This document shows, piece by piece, positions 26,801 through 32,644 of a DNA stretch of 40,870 bases. Source of the DNA: Rhodospirillaceae bacterium. GTDB lineage: Bacteria; Pseudomonadota; Alphaproteobacteria; Rhodospirillales; Rhodospirillaceae. Both the position numbers and the translations under genes were made by a program. The notes under the pieces were generated by a model. That model had not been told where the DNA came from and did no database searches. It saw only the letters and a program-made list of their open reading frames with translations. Position 1 is the first letter of the stretch. The number at the start of each line of letters is the position of its first letter. The stretch lies in NCBI GenBank assembly GCA_019752235.1, contig JAIEMI010000035.1, positions 1 to 40,870 of the forward strand. Direction: 5' to 3'.

Positions 26801-27182
26801 AGGCCCCAACGTCCAGCTGATTGATGAGCGTGCTGGAGAGGGTGCCCACTCTGCTGGAGGACATGCCGGCGAGTTGCGCCGAGGTCAGGAGCACGACTTT
26901 GCTCGCGCCCAGGGCACTCAGCTGCCCATTGGAAAGCGCGGCAATGCCGGTCGATGTAAAACCCGATAACTGCCCGGCTGTTATCGAGGCCATCACCCCA
27001 CCGGTAATGCCTTTGACCTGCGCACTCTTCAGCAGGCCGAGCTGCGAATCAGAGAAACCTCCGAATTGCGTGGGCGTGAAGTAGCCGATCTGCGTCGCGG
27101 TCAACGACGCGATTTGAGCCGCCGTCAGATTGCTAACGTCGGTGGGCGTAAAGGCCTGTATCTGTGCTTTCGTGAAGGCCAC
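20853..27182 (-). CDS. Giant octapeptide-repeat protein (263 perfect octads, 2109 aa), function unknown
   Basis: The start is GTG 27182, preceded by GGGG nine bases upstream; an in-frame TGA lies 15 bases before it. By hand the protein parses as 2 residues, 263 octapeptides without a single insertion or deletion, and 3 residues. The consensus is [LFIM]-[TS]-x-[TAS]-Q-[ILVF]-x-[GA], as in LTTTQVKG. There is no Cys or Trp, few Arg, and no signal peptide, membrane segment or other domain. A 24-octad super-repeat made of 10- and 14-octad segments runs from about octad 17 to 247, and octads 94-141 and 142-189 are a direct duplication. The first 16 and last 16 octads diverge and may be caps. The pattern of a hydrophobic residue, Thr, two residues, Gln and a hydrophobic residue matches helix N-terminal capping, so a solenoid of very short helices is possible; a beta-solenoid is the alternative. 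I do not know a function. The 721-aa paralogue lies just upstream and shares a leader element. Confidence 0.9.
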   Translation of the reverse strand: MAFTKAQIQAFTPTDVSNLTAAQIASLTATQIGYFTPTQFGGFSDSQLGLLKSAQVKGITGGVMASITAGQLSGFTSTGIAALSNGQLSALGASKVVLLTSAQLAGMSSSRVGTLSSTLINQLDVGALSDFTTKQLDGLTAGQLKSMDSAHFASLTSTQLASLNAVQAKGFSAAELSSLTPDQLAGITSTHMKSLVSTQLNALTTTNLAALTDTQIDGIQAAQFGYMSLSRLAVLQPSQIAELARTQFIGFKATHFAALSPAQMAAVTVSQIGAMSAAQLNALSLANIQSLTTTQLGLLLPSRISGLTTTFLNALTTTAISELRTGQLDGLTAAQVAGLNTTNFNALTPAQIASLSAAQAKGLSTTNVGGLSVGQLNALTSTQFAALSSKQLNAISAANFGGINTTQLDYLTITQIGGLNSTVFAGLTGTQLDSLTAAQLRAFSTTDISQMDDGQVVDIAATRFGYLTGAQLKVLSTTVVEALVDTQVGILTSGQISAFTATQLNALTTDNVSLLSAAQVAGLAVTQLSGLETTNFLAFTSSQLGGMTTTQIKALSTTKFAAMSSEQFSGLTAAQIAALATTQVTALNTDSMGAFVPTQLAALSSTAVSALTTTQLNQLTTDNFSMLTTTQLKGLDATQLSGIETTNFTALTETQIGSLTTTQFDGIQTTNIDALTATQLTGVTSTQLAGLAMTQLNAITETNVTALTTVQLDGMASTQFGDLTSTQFLALTSDQIASLTATQVKGFEETDIAFLTTEQLGGFTSTQLGALNVTQFGAFTSITVGALTDTQIDGLSSTLIGSLSVAAFSGLTAAQITELTSTQVKGLSVAELDSLTTIQFSGFTATQLGVLASTQINALVEFNIDALMAAQIAGLSSTQVGALTAAQLNAVSSTNIGLLAYTQIDGLTATQLTDMASTPFSGFTSDQLASMTTTQVKGLSLDALGVITSEQISGLAATHLTAMSSTQLSAVNTVALGTLTTTQIAGLTATQLGGLDVVAFGAFTPDQLAIMSTTQVKGFSTTEIDALTLSQLGGLTSTQIGALTTTQVKAFTEGSIAALSTTQLGGFTSSQVAALTVPQVSALTTTSIEALAFTQIDGLTSTQITAIDAAAFAGFTSAQLASMTTTQVKGFEENDIGSLTSEQLSGLTSMQLGVLSVTQFAAFTSVTVGSLTDTQIDGLSSTLIGSLTVPAFSGLTAAQISDLTTTQIKGLTVVQLDSLTTVQFGGLVATQLQALTTTQISALVEFNIDALLAAQIAGFTSTQIGALSVAQLNAVTSTNIGLLAYTQIDGLTTTQLTDMATGPFSGFTSDQLGSMTTTQVKALSLNVLGVITTGQISGFTSTELGALASTQLNALTTTALASLANTQIAGLTATQLGGLDVTAFGAFTSDQLGNMSTTQIKGLSTTEIDALTPVQLSGLTSTQVGALTTTQVKALTEGSVTALSTTQLSGFTSTQVAALTVPQLNAFSTTNIAALAFTQIDGLTSTQISGIDTPAFAGFTSDQLASMTATQIKGLSAVDLDIITSTQISGLASSHIAVLTSTQLNAVNAEALGFLTDAQLDGLTSVQLGGIEVFPFGGFTSSQLAGLTTTQVKGLTVGQIEFLTSNQLSGITAAQIGVLTTTQIKAFSAGSVDALSTAQIAGFLSTQVAALTTTQLNAFSTTNIAALAFTQLDGLTSAQLGSIDPAPFGGFTSDQLTSLTSTQVKGLAPADLDVITTAQISGLTSTQLSVLTTTQLNALNTTAFSSLADAQIDGLAATHIGGLDGDRFAALTSSQLTGLTTTQVKAITTTNLETLTTDQVSGVTSTQIGVLNASQIKSLTATIVGTLTTAQVGSLLSTQVTALTSPQLNALTTTVLASLATNQLAGLTTTQISELDNAHFGALTSLQLGSFTTTQIKSLTLNAAGLLTVAQISGLTSTALSVLASTQLNALTTTALASLADTQIDGLSATQLGDLDTTHFLALTSFQLGSLTTTQVLGLETTDLALMTTAQFSGLTSTELGALTAPQVVSLNTTDIAELTSIQLGGFTSTQIGYLSLAQIVALTNSSIADFRTTQMGGLTTTQIPTFTVGQIPAFETTDLEVLTTAQIGSFTSVQLGTMTAGQLAAIGM
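22641..23792 (-). repeat. 48-octad direct duplication, copy 2 (octads 142-189)
   Basis: It is immediately adjacent to copy 1 and begins with FEENDIGS. In the shared 16-residue piece LTDTQIDGLSSTLIGS, eight of 16 codons differ from copy 1 and all are synonymous, so the duplication is old and the peptide has been kept by selection. Confidence 0.9.
23793..24944 (-). repeat. 48-octad direct duplication, copy 1 (octads 94-141)
   Basis: This 1152-bp segment begins with FEETDIAF and ends with MTTTQVKG. Octad by octad it matches the next segment; shared pieces include LTDTQIDGLSSTLIGS, LVEFNIDA and LAYTQIDG. It spans two 24-octad super-repeats. Confidence 0.9.
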
Positions 27183-27298
27183 TACCCAGTTCCCCAGTCA
27201 TACGCCCCGCCCCCAGAGCACGCGGCAAAGCATAAAACGAACGGTGCGCGCGCGCCGTTGCATCGCGCGGCGCAAATACTCCTCTTAGGCATACCCGA

Positions 27299-27313
27299 TC
27301 TCCGTTCTGGAGA
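27299..27313. promoter_or_regulatory. 15-bp inverted repeat TCTCCGTTCTGGAGA, copy upstream of the 2109-aa gene
   Basis: The arms TCTCC and GGAGA flank GTTCT. It starts 117 bases upstream of the GTG start. The identical 15-mer, loop included, occurs upstream of the paralogue at 29678-29692. It could be an operator or a short RNA hairpin in the leader. In both leaders a GTTGTA(TA)AC-like block lies 35-36 bases further upstream. Confidence 0.6.
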
Positions 27314-27416
27314 TGTTAACGGCCGGGCCCTGATGCTCACATGTAATAGTTGTATAACATCTGGGGGCAAAACCGAAATCAGACATTAAACCGCTGCTAT
27401 ATAAGGAAAATTCGTA

Positions 27417-27438
27417 GTGCGCCGCGATGAGGGCGCAC
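27417..27438 (-). terminator. Hairpin after the 721-aa repeat gene
   Basis: GTGCGCC and GGCGCAC form a seven-base stem around an eight-base loop just after the TAA of the 721-aa gene; reading on the minus strand, TACGAATTTTCC follows. The T run is short, so termination may be partial and some transcripts could reach the 2109-aa gene 260 bases downstream. Confidence 0.45.
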
Positions 27439-27445
27439 CCGCCGG

Positions 27446-29611
27446 TTACAAAATGGCGTTAAACTGTGTGATGGTCATGGCCGCGATCTGCGTATCCGTG
27501 AAGGCTGCCACCTGATTGGCCCGCAGCGCCAACAGATCGGTGGTCTCGAGCGCTTGGATCTGCAGCGCCGTGAGAACCTTGATGTCGGTGGTCTCCATGC
27601 CGCGAATCTGGTCGATGCTTAAGCCGGCGATGACCGTCGTACTCAGCGCGCTGACCTGGGTCGACGTCAGCGCACCGATCTGACTACCCGACAGCCCGGC
27701 AAGCTGAGTCTCGTTCAACCGCGCGATATCCGCATTGTTGAGGCTGGCGATCTGCGGCGCCGTCAGCGCGCTTAGCGTTGTCGCGGTGAGCCCCGCAAAC
27801 TGGGTGGTCGTTATCAGCGCCAACAGCGTGGTGTTGAGACTGCGGACCTGCGTTGACGCAAGGCTGGCGACATCCGTGGAGGTGAGTACGCCGAAATTGG
27901 TGATGCCCAGCCCGGAGATCGCCGTGGTCGTGAGGCTGCCCAATTGCGTGGTTTTGAGCGCCGCGAAGGCCGCCGTCGACAGACCTGCAAGCTGTTGCGA
28001 TTTGATGCCGCGCACCTGAGTCGACGACAGGCTCGAAATATTCGTCGATGTGATCGCGTTGAACTGCGTGGCCGAAAGCGCGCCGACTTCGTTCGAGGTC
28101 AAACCGGCGATTTGAGTCAGCTCCAGGGCCGCGAGAATGGTGTTGCTGAGGCCCGGCATCTGCGTGGTGGTCAAAGCGCCCAACTGCGTACCCTGGAAAA
28201 TCGACAGTTGCGTCGTGGTCAATGCGTTCAGGGCAGATGTCGAGAAGCCCGACATCTGCGTCGTCACGAGAATTGAAAGCTGATCGTTCGTCAGCGCGCG
28301 GAAGTGGGTGGCATCCAAACCGCTCAACTGGACCGAATTCAAGCTGGCGATCACCGTCGTCGTCAGCGCGGAAAGTAACGTTGTGGACAGGGCATTAAGC
28401 TGCGTGGAGGTCACGCGGTTCGACGGCACCACCGGCGGGGGCGTCGGTCCTGGACCGGGGCCGGGACCGGGTCCGGGGCCTGGCGGCGGCGTCTGGCCCA
28501 ACGCGACAAGCTGTGTGCTTGTCAGCAGCGAGAGCTGCGCGGTCGTCAAGGCCGCGATGTTGCCGGCAGTAAGGGCGCCAAGCTGCGTGGTGGACAGAAC
28601 ACTTAGTTGTCCCGCCGAAAGGGCGCTGAGTTGTGTCGTCGTTAGAACGGCAATATCCGTCGCGCTTAAGCCCTTGATCTGCACCGTCGACAAAGAACTC
28701 AATTGCGACGTGCTGAGAACCGCGAACTGGTCGGTCGAAAGATAGCTCAGTTCGGTGGCGGACAAACCCCACAGCTGCAACGGCGTCAGCATGCTCAGTG
28801 CGGTGGTCGTCAACGCCAGAATTTGAGTCTGGGTCAGCGAACCATTCGTGTCCATCGGCGGCGGCGGCGGGAATTGGCCAAGCGAAGCGATCTGCGTCAT
28901 CGTCAGGCCCGACAACTGCGCCGTCGTCAGATTGGCGATGTTGGTGGCGCTGAACGCACCCAATTGCGTCGTCGATAGGGTGCCGAGCTGCGTTGAAGAA
29001 AGGCTCCCCAGCTGTTGCGTCGAGAGATAGACAAGATCGGTGGCGGTAATGCCCTTCACCTGCGTGGTCGATAGCAGCCCAATCTGAGTGGTCGCCAGTC
29101 CGGCGAACTGATCGGTGGAAAGGAAACCGATCAACGTCGAGGTCAACCCCGCCAGTTGGGCCGTCGTCAGCGCGTTCAACTGCGTCGTTGTGAGCGCCTT
29201 GATTTGCGTAGATGTCAGACTTTGAAGCTGATTTGTGGACAGAACCGGCGGCGGTCCCGCGACACCCAGCGAAGAGAGCTGCGTGGTCGAGAGGCCGGAA
29301 AGCTGCGCGGTTGTGATGTTCGCAACCACCGTGCTGTTGAGCACGGCCAACTGCGACGTGGAAAACGCCGCCAACTGCGTCGATGACAGACCGCTTAACT
29401 GCGACGTCGTGAGCGTGGAAATCGCCGTCGGCGTAAAGCCGGCAACTTGCGTGTTCGTCAGACTGCCCAATTGCGTCGATGACAGAGCCGAGAACTGCGC
29501 GCCCGAAAGCGCGGCCAGGTTCGTCGAGGTAAAGGAGGTGAGCTGTGTGGTCGAGAACGCGGCGAGCTGCGTGGTCGTCAGCGCCTGAATCTGTGTGACT
29601 GTTAGCGGCAT
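27446..29611 (-). CDS. Octapeptide-repeat protein with Pro/Gly linkers (83 octads, 721 aa), function unknown
   Basis: It starts at ATG 29611 with a weak ribosome binding site (GAAGAAAG about 11 bases upstream). The octad is the same as in the 2109-aa protein. The exact parse is: 2 residues, 14 octads, a 9-residue linker with PPP, 15 octads, a 15-residue linker with PPPPP, 14 octads, a 29-residue linker with (PG)n flanked by PPP runs, 40 octads, then Ile-Leu. Each short block closes with LG before the prolines. There is no signal peptide and no Cys; the single Trp is in block 3. The first three blocks are close copies of each other (for instance LSTDQFAG and LSTDQFAV), while the last is more diverse and resembles the larger paralogue (LDATHFRA). 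The linkers suggest four separate solenoid-like modules joined flexibly. The function is unknown. Confidence 0.88.
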   Translation of the reverse strand: MPLTVTQIQALTTTQLAAFSTTQLTSFTSTNLAALSGAQFSALSSTQLGSLTNTQVAGFTPTAISTLTTSQLSGLSSTQLAAFSTSQLAVLNSTVVANITTAQLSGLSTTQLSSLGVAGPPPVLSTNQLQSLTSTQIKALTTTQLNALTTAQLAGLTSTLIGFLSTDQFAGLATTQIGLLSTTQVKGITATDLVYLSTQQLGSLSSTQLGTLSTTQLGAFSATNIANLTTAQLSGLTMTQIASLGQFPPPPPMDTNGSLTQTQILALTTTALSMLTPLQLWGLSATELSYLSTDQFAVLSTSQLSSLSTVQIKGLSATDIAVLTTTQLSALSAGQLSVLSTTQLGALTAGNIAALTTAQLSLLTSTQLVALGQTPPPGPGPGPGPGPGPTPPPVVPSNRVTSTQLNALSTTLLSALTTTVIASLNSVQLSGLDATHFRALTNDQLSILVTTQMSGFSTSALNALTTTQLSIFQGTQLGALTTTQMPGLSNTILAALELTQIAGLTSNEVGALSATQFNAITSTNISSLSSTQVRGIKSQQLAGLSTAAFAALKTTQLGSLTTTAISGLGITNFGVLTSTDVASLASTQVRSLNTTLLALITTTQFAGLTATTLSALTAPQIASLNNADIARLNETQLAGLSGSQIGALTSTQVSALSTTVIAGLSIDQIRGMETTDIKVLTALQIQALETTDLLALRANQVAAFTDTQIAAMTITQFNAIL
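28415..28501 (-). repeat. Proline/glycine linker of the 721-aa protein
   Basis: Residues 371-399 read LGQTPPPGPG...PTPPPVVPSNR, the longest of three linkers and low in complexity at the DNA level (ccggggccgggaccgg on the plus strand). It separates the three short octad blocks from the 40-octad block. Confidence 0.85.
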
Positions 29612-29677
29612 GGCGCGACACTTTCTTCAAAGTGCGACGACAGCGTCTTCAGGACTGTATAGACCAACATCTTCGAG

Positions 29678-29692
29678 TCTCCGTTCTGGAGA
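29678..29692. promoter_or_regulatory. 15-bp inverted repeat TCTCCGTTCTGGAGA, copy upstream of the 721-aa gene
   Basis: It is identical over 15 bases to the element at 27299-27313 and lies 67 bases upstream of ATG 29611. The surrounding 280-base gap (29612-29891) is otherwise AT-rich and without a convincing ORF; it must hold the promoters of the divergent 721-aa gene and the small membrane protein gene. Confidence 0.6.
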
Positions 29693-29891
29693 GCATGCCG
29701 TATGGGTTTTCCCATCACACGCAACCGTTGTAACTCATTAGACCACCTTCGCCAAGTACAAGGATTTTCTCTTTAAAAATAAGGCTTTAGAAGTGAACTT
29801 GGAAAAGAATTGCCGCGCCCGAACTTGTCGCCGGTTCGCGACATTCCCACTTACTCAAAAAGCATTAACAACTGCCTAGCGGCCAGGTTGC

Positions 29892-30164
29892 ATGACACAA
29901 GAACATCATTCCAAGCCCTCCTCCTTGGCCGGCCGCGCCCGCCGCCTGTTCTCCCGCGAAAACCTGCCGCGGTCCCGGGCCGCCCGCATCGCCATCGGCG
30001 TATTACTTGTCGGCGGCGGTCTGGTGGGGTTCTTACCCATCCTCGGGTTCTGGATGGTCCCCATGGGCCTGACGGTGCTTGCCATCGATATTCCCGTCGT
30101 GCGCCGCTTTACGCGAAAGGTAACGGTAGGCGCCAAGCGGCTGTGGCATAAACTGCGGTCTTGA
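29892..30164 (+). CDS. Small membrane protein (PGPGW-like)
   Basis: The protein is 90 aa. A basic N-terminus (GRARRLFSREN) precedes two hydrophobic stretches, IAIGVLLVGGGLVGFLPILG and FWMVPMGLTVLAIDIPVV, and then a basic tail (RRFTRKVTVGAKRLWHKL). The arrangement of a helix, a proline-containing turn, W/P-x-G-L and RR resembles the PGPGW family of putative bacterial inner-membrane proteins, although the PGPGW string itself is not present. The function is unknown. It is divergent from the octad-repeat genes. Confidence 0.6.
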   Translation: MTQEHHSKPSSLAGRARRLFSRENLPRSRAARIAIGVLLVGGGLVGFLPILGFWMVPMGLTVLAIDIPVVRRFTRKVTVGAKRLWHKLRS

Positions 30165-30208
30165 GCGCACTGCCATGGTAGTGTGCCGACCAGAGCACGA
30201 AGGTTTTC

Positions 30209-30784
30209 ATGGCGACCAAATTTTCTCCCGGCTCTAAGGCATACGACCGCGACGGCCGCGCGTATGTCGTCGAGGTCGCCGATGGCGGCACGGTGTACTG
30301 CACGTCGTCCAACGGCGTGGAGATGGAGTTTCCCGAAAGCACGCTTTTGAGCGCGCCGGAATGGACCGCGCGCGCGGACGGACGGCGCGATGTCTCCTAT
30401 GCCAGACTGAAGCAGGCGCGCGCTTTCACCACGCCCTCGGAGAAAATCGACCGCATCGGTGCTGAACAACTTCTGGCCAAGATCGACCGGCTTTCACCGA
30501 GCCTTCTCGACTTCGCCGCTTTTACGACAGCTAAACAGATTCTGATCGATAATAAGGACGACGATCTGATTGCTGGACTATCGATCATAAAGAGCCGGGC
30601 CATTTTCGACGAAGCCAAGCCGGAGGTCCGCGCGTCCCTCGTCGCGGGACTTCTGAGCAACCGCGCCGAGACAATGATCAGCGCGGTTAAGCTTGGCGAC
30701 AATCTGCTGCGCGCAATGCTCGACAAAGGCCTCGCCGCGCATGAAACCGCGTTCGAGGATTTTCAAGACCGGCCTCGGCGATAG
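30209..30784 (+). CDS. Uncharacterised protein, first gene of a two-gene unit
   Basis: The protein is 191 aa and starts after GAAGG. The N-terminal 55 residues are strand-rich and look like a small SH3-type or KOW-like barrel (SPGSKAYDRDGRAYVVEVADGGTVYC). The rest is helical and polar (RIGAEQLLAKIDRLSPSLLDFAAFTTAKQILID). No signal peptide is seen. Its stop is seven bases before the start of the lipoprotein gene, so the two are co-transcribed. I do not recognise the family. Confidence 0.65.
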   Translation: MATKFSPGSKAYDRDGRAYVVEVADGGTVYCTSSNGVEMEFPESTLLSAPEWTARADGRRDVSYARLKQARAFTTPSEKIDRIGAEQLLAKIDRLSPSLLDFAAFTTAKQILIDNKDDDLIAGLSIIKSRAIFDEAKPEVRASLVAGLLSNRAETMISAVKLGDNLLRAMLDKGLAAHETAFEDFQDRPRR

Positions 30785-30791
30785 GACAGCG

Positions 30792-32285
30792 ATGATCCGC
30801 GCATTTCATCTGGGTCGCGGCCTGACCGGTGGCCTTGTCACCGCCGTCATGGCCTTCACCGGTGCGGGCCTTTCCGGCTGCGACCGCGCGCCCGATGATG
30901 CGCGCCTTATGTCCGATTTATCGGCATATGTTGATGCAGGTTACGCCCCAGGCCTGATTGAGATCACCGGCGCGAAGCGTCTCGGCCATCAACTCGTGCC
31001 GGATTTCAACCGCGCCCAGCGCGCGGTGTCCTTCACGGCGGACCTGCGTCTCAAGCGCGACTATGATTTCGGCGCATGGGAACAACCCAATGCCGCGGCG
31101 CTGACATATCTGCTCGGCGCGACGCCCGCTTCTCTCATGGGTCTGAAGGTCGGCGGAAACAAAGCAGGCGACATTCTCCATGTCACCGGCGCGGTCTCTT
31201 ACAGCCGCAACGATGCGCAGTGGCGCTTGAGCGGCGGTGTCCCGATTAAAAACACGGCGCGCACGGAGTCCTCGCGGCGTGCCGCGGCGTTGAAACAATG
31301 GTGGAGCATCACGCTTTTCACCGTCCAACGCTTGACCTCGGCGCCGGACATGCCTGCCGAGGATCTCGACGCCGCCATAAAAGGAGCCTCGGCGCGGGCC
31401 GTGCGCCAAGCCGGCAAGGCGTCTGTCGCCAGCGGGCCTGAAGGCGGTGAACACTGGGCAGTGATGCAAGCGGTGGCGCATAGCGAAACACCGCGCGCGT
31501 TGAATATCGCGACCAGCGGCAGCGCGGAAAATCTACGCCTGCTCCGCCAGAACAGCGTGACCGCCGCCCTTCTCCGCAGCGACGAAGCCTCATTAGCGTC
31601 CGCGGGGGAAGGTCCTTTCGGACATACAGGTACCTTTCCCGACTTGCTGGGGCTTGCGAGCTTATTCCCGGAACAAATTCATGTCGTCGTGATGGCGGCC
31701 AGCCCGATCGCGTCCGTTGCCGATCTCTACGGCAAGCGCGTCGCCATCGTCTCGGATACGCCTGCGGCGCTGCTGGAGGCGGGCGATGTGCTGCGCGCAC
31801 ATCGGGTGCCGCTTTCGGCCTTGGCGACCGCACCGGCCGAGGTCGCCGCCGAAGCCGCGCTAGAGGCCTTGGCCCGCGGCGAGCAAGACGCCGTCATCAT
31901 CACGGCGCCCGCGCCCGCTCCGGCCTTGCGTAATTTCGCCGGCGCGCGCGCCGTACGGTTCCTGCCCTTGGATGCGGACGCCGTGGCGCTGATGACGACC
32001 GGGACGTCGAGCTACGTCGCCGTGACCGTGCCCGCGCAAACCTACCCTGGCCAAAATAAGCCTATCGCCACGGTCGGCGTGACGGCGCTGCTGGTTTCCA
32101 CAGCGGGCATCCCAAAAGACGAAGTGGAAAAGTTGTTACAGACGGTTTTCGGCGAAACCGACTTTGTCGGTCAAGGCAGCGCCATGGGCGCCATGGTCAA
32201 GGTGTCCGCCGCGCGCAGAGGCATCACGCTGCCCTTGCACCCTGGCGCGGAAGCGTTCTTCAGCCCCCCTGACGGGGCTCGCTAG
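30792..32285 (+). CDS. TAXI-type TRAP substrate-binding lipoprotein (orphan)
   Basis: The protein is 497 aa from ATG 30792 (AGGA upstream); the ORF-track start at 30693 lies inside the previous gene. A signal peptide ends in the lipobox LSGC, so the mature protein is lipid-anchored. The N-terminal region (to about 190) is of unknown type. The C-terminal half fits the TAXI periplasmic binding fold: LNIATSGSAENLRLLRQNSVTAALLRSD, VVVMAASPIASVADLYGKRVAIV, and TVGVTALLVSTAGIPKDEVEKLLQTVF. No TRAP membrane subunits lie nearby, so it may serve a distant transporter or act as a sensor. Confidence 0.72.
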   Translation: MIRAFHLGRGLTGGLVTAVMAFTGAGLSGCDRAPDDARLMSDLSAYVDAGYAPGLIEITGAKRLGHQLVPDFNRAQRAVSFTADLRLKRDYDFGAWEQPNAAALTYLLGATPASLMGLKVGGNKAGDILHVTGAVSYSRNDAQWRLSGGVPIKNTARTESSRRAAALKQWWSITLFTVQRLTSAPDMPAEDLDAAIKGASARAVRQAGKASVASGPEGGEHWAVMQAVAHSETPRALNIATSGSAENLRLLRQNSVTAALLRSDEASLASAGEGPFGHTGTFPDLLGLASLFPEQIHVVVMAASPIASVADLYGKRVAIVSDTPAALLEAGDVLRAHRVPLSALATAPAEVAAEAALEALARGEQDAVIITAPAPAPALRNFAGARAVRFLPLDADAVALMTTGTSSYVAVTVPAQTYPGQNKPIATVGVTALLVSTAGIPKDEVEKLLQTVFGETDFVGQGSAMGAMVKVSAARRGITLPLHPGAEAFFSPPDGAR

Positions 32286-32339
32286 GGCTTTAAACGCCCA
32301 ACGTGCGCCTTCAGCCCACAGTTCCGTCAATCGCATAGC

Positions 32340-32404
32340 AAACGAACACAATATGCATAAATAATGTGCAATATTTTATGATGTATTAAATTTGGGCAAA
32401 TTAT
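32340..32404. other. AT-rich intergenic stretch upstream of the porin gene
   Basis: The 350-base gap before the porin starts with a markedly AT-rich segment (for example AATATTTTATGATGTATTA) unlike the GC-rich surroundings. It lies 110-175 bases upstream of the sigma-54 promoter, where bent DNA, IHF or an enhancer protein would be expected to act. No exact IHF consensus was found. Confidence 0.35.
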
Positions 32405-32474
32405 GCCGCCATCAAGGCCGCGAGGATCTGGTCTGGACCACTAGGGATTCCGCCACTTTTTCAACCTCCGACAC

Positions 32475-32484
32475 TGTTGCAACA
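32475..32484. promoter_or_regulatory. Palindrome TGTTGCAACA near the sigma-54 promoter
   Basis: A perfect 10-base inverted repeat lies 32 bases upstream of the -24 element. It is a candidate binding site, but no regulator can be named. Confidence 0.3.
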
Positions 32485-32515
32485 CTCCCTCTCGAAATGC
32501 TGCGCCGCACAAAGC

Positions 32516-32531
32516 TGGCACAGGGATTGCA
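32516..32531 (+). promoter_or_regulatory. Sigma-54 (RpoN) promoter of the porin gene
   Basis: TGGCACAGGGATTGCA has the -24 GG and -12 GC exactly ten bases apart and matches the RpoN consensus TGGCAC-N5-TTGCW. Transcription would start near 32542, about 100 bases before the gene. This implies activation by an NtrC-type enhancer-binding protein. Confidence 0.75.
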
Positions 32532-32644
32532 CTTATCTCCTGCGGGCCGGGGTGCCCTAAAGGATTTGGCTCGTCCGACGCGGAAACCTTCCTCCCACCG
32601 CGAGGGCCGGCCTAGTCCCAACCTGAACTCAGAGGAGTATGCAC

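Noticed and set aside
20863-27084. Dozens of plus-strand ORFs of 60-204 aa opposite the octad gene (for example 22986-23600)
   Set aside because: They are the antisense frames of a repetitive gene: rare stops on the complement of the octad codons leave them open. Their translations are Arg- or Val/Cys-rich without independent ribosome binding sites.
20853-27182. Ice-nucleation protein, suggested by octads and a 16/48 hierarchy
   Set aside because: Ice-nucleation octads follow AGYGSTxT, rich in Gly, Tyr and Ser; here the unit is LTxTQ(I/L)xG, and the INP N-terminal domain is missing. The parallel is in hierarchy only.
20853-27182. TAL-effector-like or RTX repeats
   Set aside because: The LTxxQV string resembles the start of TAL repeats, but units are 8 and not about 34 residues with no variable diresidue; there is no GGxGxD RTX motif.
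27182-27370. 62-aa ORF just upstream of the 2109-aa gene
   Set aside because: No ribosome binding site, Arg/Cys-rich and it crosses the shared 15-bp element; more likely leader DNA.
20853-29611. CRISPR array or non-coding satellite
   Set aside because: The DNA repeats are imperfect, lack spacers and diverge mainly at synonymous sites, as expected of a coding repeat.
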